The notes below the pieces were generated by a model that did not search any database, was not told the origin of the DNA, and worked only from the letters and a program-made list of their open reading frames with translations. From contig NZ_JACGUT010000028.1 of NCBI RefSeq assembly GCF_014076845.1, positions 1-64,000 of the forward strand: DNA of 64,000 bases. Reading direction: 5' to 3'. Positions within the stretch are counted from its first letter, which is position 1, and the number at the start of each line of letters is the position of its first letter. This stretch comes from Colwellia sp. MB3u-41 (GTDB lineage: Bacteria > Pseudomonadota > Gammaproteobacteria > Enterobacterales > Alteromonadaceae). Positions 60,627 to 64,000 of the stretch are shown piece by piece. The translations under genes and the position numbers were made by a program.

Positions 60627-62937
60627 AGCTTTTATACCATTCAATAAATTGTTCAGCGCTAACTGGTCTCGATAAATAATAACCTTGTGCATAGTCACAC
60701 TTAAAGTCATTGAGTAACATTAAGCTTGCTTTATTTTCAACACCTTCAGCAACAACACTCAGCCCAAGTTTATGGCCTAGAGAAATAGTTGAGGCGACGA
60801 TATCTTGATCTTTCTGACATTGCTCTAATGTTAAAATGAATGTTTTATCGATTTTTAATTCATCGACAGGCAAGCTTTTCAATTTAGCTAGTGAAGATTG
60901 ACCAATACCGTAATCATCAACTGAAATAGTAAAACCCAGTGATTTTAAATGTGATAAACGTGCAATCACTAGTGCTTCATTTTCGGCGATATCTCGCTCT
61001 GTTAATTCCAGTGTTATTTGTGTTGTAGCGACGTCATGATTGTTCACTGTGGTAAGTAAATAGTCGACAAATTGTTCATTTTGAATATCTTGGGCAGATA
61101 AGTTAATCGAAACCTTAAAGAGGTATCCCATTTTATTCCATTGTTCCATTTGCTGAATAACCTGTAAAATTACCCAGCGAGTTAACGAGACAATTAAGCC
61201 CGCCTTTTCAGCTAAATCAATAAATAATTCAGGGTTTACAAATTTCCCCTCTTTGTTAATCCAACGAATTAAGGCTTCAAGTTTATCAATTTTGCCGGTA
61301 TTCATATTTAATTTCGGTTGGTAATTCATAAAGAGCGGACTGACTTCACTTTCAAGTGCACCTTTTAACTCTTCAATTAACCGCAACTTATAAAGATAGT
61401 TTTCATCTTCGCCTTCTTGATAAAACCTTAACGAAACCTGCTCTTGATAAGCTAAAGAAACGGCCATAGTTGAGCGCCTGATCAAGCGTTCAGCATCAAT
61501 CCCATGATCAAGTGAATTGGCGACACCAAAATAAAGTGACAAATTAATTTTAATATCATCAAGCCAAAAGGGTCGGTTTAATTCACGTTGTAATAATTCA
61601 ATAAAATGGTTTATTTCATTTGTATCATTAATTGGAATAGCGATTAAAAACTCATCTGAATTGCTTCTTGCTGCCATAGTATCGTCTTTTAAGACTTGGT
61701 TTGACTTTTCAATAAAAACAATGATGCGAGCAGCGATATCTTTCAATAGACTATCGCCATTACTGAGACCAATTGTGTCATTAAGGGCTTTAAAGCCCTT
61801 AATGTTAAGAGTAATAACCACTAAGTTGATCTTTTCTTCAAAGGAGTCAGCAATAATATTTAATATTTTATGACGGTTATACAAACCCGTTAGTACATCG
61901 CGTTCTGCTTGATAAAGGATAGCTTGTTCACGGTTTTCAATAGCGGCCCCCATAACTGAAAACCCTTGATAAAGTTCACTAAATTCAACAGGCAAACGCT
62001 TAGCTAATGTAGGCACCTTAAGTTCACCACGACCAATTTTTTTGGTTAGCTCCATTAAAATGTGCAACGGGGTAGATAAGCCTCTAGATAAAAGACGAGA
62101 TAAAGTAATGGCAATCACGATCACAGTCATAGCGATAATTAACATAGAGTAAATCAAACGATTAAAGTCACTCTGAATCTGTGTTAAAGAAGCAGACAAC
62201 GTCGCTCTTACATCTTTAGAGCCACCGAAACTAATTGTTTTGTGAAAATAATCAGAACGGGTTAGGAGTAAATTAGGAGATGTTTGCTGGTAGCCTTTTA
62301 ACAATTTTTTTATAATATCTTTATCATCAATACTTGAATCAATAAGCAGATTATTTTGTACTAGAGTTAAATCTAAAGCGATTAATTCTTTAAGTTTCAA
62401 TAAGGCTATTTGATCAAATTCAAAGCCAATCACGGTATAGGCAATAACTCTCGGCGCCTTAACAGGGACAACGATGACTTGAAAAACTTTATTTTCGATA
62501 CTAAGAATTTGAGCATGCACCTCTCTAAAAGGAAGTTTGTTGATATTTCTCTCAATAGTCTTAGTATCCAAAGAATGTAATGAGCTGGTCGTTGATAGCT
62601 TGCCTTCTAAGTCGAGTATTAACATCAAATCAGCATTGATACGTTTGCCGTGGTTAAGAAGTACGCTCTCTACCGTCTTTTTGTCGCGGGTCGCTACGGC
62701 TTGTTTAAAACCAAAATCAGCAGCTAAAACGCTTGCTGTTGTCGTTAACACTTTTTCTTGTGATCTCAGCGTTTGCTCAAGTACATTTTGAGCAAAATAC
62801 ATTTGGCGTTCAATTTGGTTTTCTGCATAATCAGCAAATCGAAACCAATTACTGCCCGTTAAAAAAATCACGGTTAATAAAATTAAACTGGTTAATAACC
62901 AAGTGATTTGTGCTTTAAAGCTAAACCTAGTGCTCAT
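60610..62937 (-). CDS. GGDEF/EAL c-di-GMP enzyme with membrane sensor
   Basis: An N-terminal membrane helix (about 10-32), a periplasmic sensor (about 33-265), a second membrane helix (about 265-285) and a HAMP-like linker precede GGDEF (about 345-500) and EAL (about 515-765) domains. The GGDEF motif is degenerate (NSDEF), so cyclase activity is unlikely. The EAL catalytic motifs EALIRW, the DDYGIGQSS loop and VVAEGVEN are intact, supporting c-di-GMP phosphodiesterase activity. It overlaps both neighbours, the cupredoxin-like gene upstream and DUF3034 downstream. Confidence 0.92.
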   Translation of the reverse strand: MSTRFSFKAQITWLLTSLILLTVIFLTGSNWFRFADYAENQIERQMYFAQNVLEQTLRSQEKVLTTTASVLAADFGFKQAVATRDKKTVESVLLNHGKRINADLMLILDLEGKLSTTSSLHSLDTKTIERNINKLPFREVHAQILSIENKVFQVIVVPVKAPRVIAYTVIGFEFDQIALLKLKELIALDLTLVQNNLLIDSSIDDKDIIKKLLKGYQQTSPNLLLTRSDYFHKTISFGGSKDVRATLSASLTQIQSDFNRLIYSMLIIAMTVIVIAITLSRLLSRGLSTPLHILMELTKKIGRGELKVPTLAKRLPVEFSELYQGFSVMGAAIENREQAILYQAERDVLTGLYNRHKILNIIADSFEEKINLVVITLNIKGFKALNDTIGLSNGDSLLKDIAARIIVFIEKSNQVLKDDTMAARSNSDEFLIAIPINDTNEINHFIELLQRELNRPFWLDDIKINLSLYFGVANSLDHGIDAERLIRRSTMAVSLAYQEQVSLRFYQEGEDENYLYKLRLIEELKGALESEVSPLFMNYQPKLNMNTGKIDKLEALIRWINKEGKFVNPELFIDLAEKAGLIVSLTRWVILQVIQQMEQWNKMGYLFKVSINLSAQDIQNEQFVDYLLTTVNNHDVATTQITLELTERDIAENEALVIARLSHLKSLGFTISVDDYGIGQSSLAKLKSLPVDELKIDKTFILTLEQCQKDQDIVASTISLGHKLGLSVVAEGVENKASLMLLNDFKCDYAQGYYLSRPVSAEQFIEWYKSYESPL

Positions 62938-63592
62938 GAAAAGCTAACTCTTCAAAACTGTCTCTTGGTTCGGGTGTGTTAACACTTATTACAATAACAA
63001 TGTCATTCTCATCTAGCATTTTTTGGTCAATAGTCAATAAGGTATGTTGAGATAAACCTTTAGTGCTATTAGGGTGCCAAACTTTTAATTGCATATTTAA
63101 CGCTAAAGTACGCGGCAGTAACACCTCACCTTTTTTATTGCTCACATAGGCATTTTCTTTATCAGTGACATAAATATATCCCACCATAGCATCATGAATA
63201 TTACAGCCCATAACAACAAGACCTTTATCATTAAAACGAACCGGACTTTTAGGTTTGCCCGCGTATAATTTTAATTCAAATGTTTTAGCGGGTGAAAAAG
63301 AGTAAACATGATGTCGTATATCATCACTATTAGGAAAGCTGACTAAACTATTAACTGGAACAACTAAAACAAGTGGTTCAAACGCTTTGTTTATTTGATC
63401 CATCACATAGATAGGGTCTTCAGTCGATTTATTTACAAGCGGTTGGGGAACCGCATACTCAATGACCGCATTAGGTAGTGGGAGATAATTTTGGTTAACA
63501 ATTTTTACAAGGGTTTGGCTAAAAGCAGTTTCAGCAAAGCATACTGAACAGAAAAACATGACCATAAGCAATCGAAACTTAAGCGTTATCAT
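62927..63592 (-). CDS. Secreted cupredoxin-like protein (methylamine-utilisation type)
   Basis: A signal peptide (about 1-25, ending ETAFS) precedes a beta-sandwich domain with a type-1-copper-like layout: the first His lies in DIRHHVYSFS, and Cys/His/Met follow in GCNIHDAMVGYIYV. This pattern is seen in MauL/methylamine-utilisation-like and plastocyanin-like proteins. Copper binding is inferred. It is the first gene of the four-gene operon and overlaps the GGDEF/EAL gene by 11 bases. Confidence 0.82.
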   Translation of the reverse strand: MITLKFRLLMVMFFCSVCFAETAFSQTLVKIVNQNYLPLPNAVIEYAVPQPLVNKSTEDPIYVMDQINKAFEPLVLVVPVNSLVSFPNSDDIRHHVYSFSPAKTFELKLYAGKPKSPVRFNDKGLVVMGCNIHDAMVGYIYVTDKENAYVSNKKGEVLLPRTLALNMQLKVWHPNSTKGLSQHTLLTIDQKMLDENDIVIVISVNTPEPRDSFEELAFHEH

Positions 63593-63881
63593 AATGACCT
63601 TAGATAATTTTTTTTCTTTTTTAAATCATACCTGTACAAATGACAAGAGTCTAATTTTAATGATGTACTGATAAGCAGTCTCCTATTTTAATAAGATGAT
63701 TTTATCTGCCCTCCAAAAATAGAATAACTTAAGTTTTTATAAAGTGACATTTCTCTATTTTTTATAATTTATAAAGCCAAGAAAAATAGAAGTAACTCCT
63801 TTTAAATAATACTTGTCTTCTGACGTTTCATATAATAAATGTAACCTATTGTTCAGCAGACAAGGTTTAATTTTTAGCGGC
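63593..63881. other. Upstream region of the cupredoxin operon
   Basis: AT-rich and without ORFs. It must hold the promoter of the four-gene minus-strand operon and any terminator of speE. I could not assign a clear -35/-10 pair by eye. Confidence 0.4.
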
Positions 63882-64000
63882 CTAATTATCGATTAACCCC
63901 ACTAAGCCCTTTTTCACAAAACTGGGCAAAGCAAAGGAAGCAGCGTGTAAAGGTGCGTTATAATAATCAAAGGTCAAACCTGATTTTTCAACACGCGTAG
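63882..64000 (-). CDS. speE: Spermidine synthase, C-terminal fragment
   Basis: The last 38 residues are readable before TAG at 63884-63882. The segment FDYYNAPLHAASFALPSF matches the conserved C-terminal end of polyamine aminopropyltransferases (F-x-YYN-x-x-H-x-ASFALP). The rest of the gene lies beyond the right edge of the window on the minus strand. Confidence 0.82.
   Translation of the reverse strand, partial: TRVEKSGLTFDYYNAPLHAASFALPSFVKKGLVGLIDN

Overview
The window is a 64 kb piece of an AT-rich gammaproteobacterial chromosome. The gene set (MotY, NhaD, NhaC, PrkA-YeaH-SpoVR, a zipA-ligA-smc block, fadR next to nhaD, a PsrA-like regulator) and the protein sequences point to marine Alteromonadales, most like Colwellia/Thalassotalea (Colwelliaceae). 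This placement rests on recalled family resemblance, not on a search. No phage, plasmid, transposase, CRISPR or rRNA gene was seen.

Layout. 0-5 kb: the repeat-rich C-terminal end of RNase E, a small unknown protein, and a MATE exporter overlapping uvrB. 4.7-5.7 kb: an intergenic region with a perfect inverted repeat carrying two DnaA-box-like 9-mers, then a tandem array of three tRNA-Asn genes and a fourth, broken copy. 6-15 kb: housekeeping genes (a beta-hydroxyacid dehydrogenase, greA, carB, carA, dapB, an NTF2-like protein, fklB). 15.1-16.4 kb: an NhaC antiporter. 16.7-26.4 kb: a decayed accessory region. It holds a frameshifted serine hydrolase, an N-terminally truncated LytS-type kinase beside an intact LytTR regulator, a CPBP protease, a membrane LytTR regulator, a lactonase-like MBL enzyme, an M48 protease, a histidine kinase with four in-frame stops, and a response-regulator remnant fused by deletion to a spondin-domain remnant. 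27-34.7 kb: ligA, zipA, smc and divergent cysZ. 35-41.6 kb: an M1 aminopeptidase, motY, rnt, a 2-Cys peroxiredoxin, grxD and sodB. 41.9-46.7 kb: the prkA-yeaH-spoVR operon. 46.8-49.8 kb: fadR, nhaD and dsbB. 49.9-50.6 kb: a ZIP transporter pseudogene. 50.7-53.9 kb: a DASS transporter, nagZ and a PsrA-like TetR regulator. 54.6-56.5 kb: an M2 (ACE-like) lipoprotein peptidase. 56.6-59.1 kb: four co-directional genes, one J-domain protein and three unrecognised proteins with acidic tails. 59.4-63.6 kb: four overlapping genes for a cupredoxin-like protein, a GGDEF/EAL protein, a DUF3034 outer-membrane-type protein and a truncated-haemoglobin lipoprotein. The end holds the C-terminus of speE.

Functional themes are pyrimidine/arginine and lysine precursor supply (carAB, dapB), DNA repair and chromosome/division functions (uvrB, ligA, zipA, smc), sodium-linked physiology (NhaC, NhaD, DASS, MotY), oxidative stress (peroxiredoxin, Grx4, SodB) and fatty-acid control (fadR and a PsrA-like regulator with a PsrA-type operator upstream). 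The two best candidates for something undescribed are the J-domain/acidic-tail operon (56652-59145) and the cupredoxin/c-di-GMP/DUF3034/haemoglobin operon (59359-63592).
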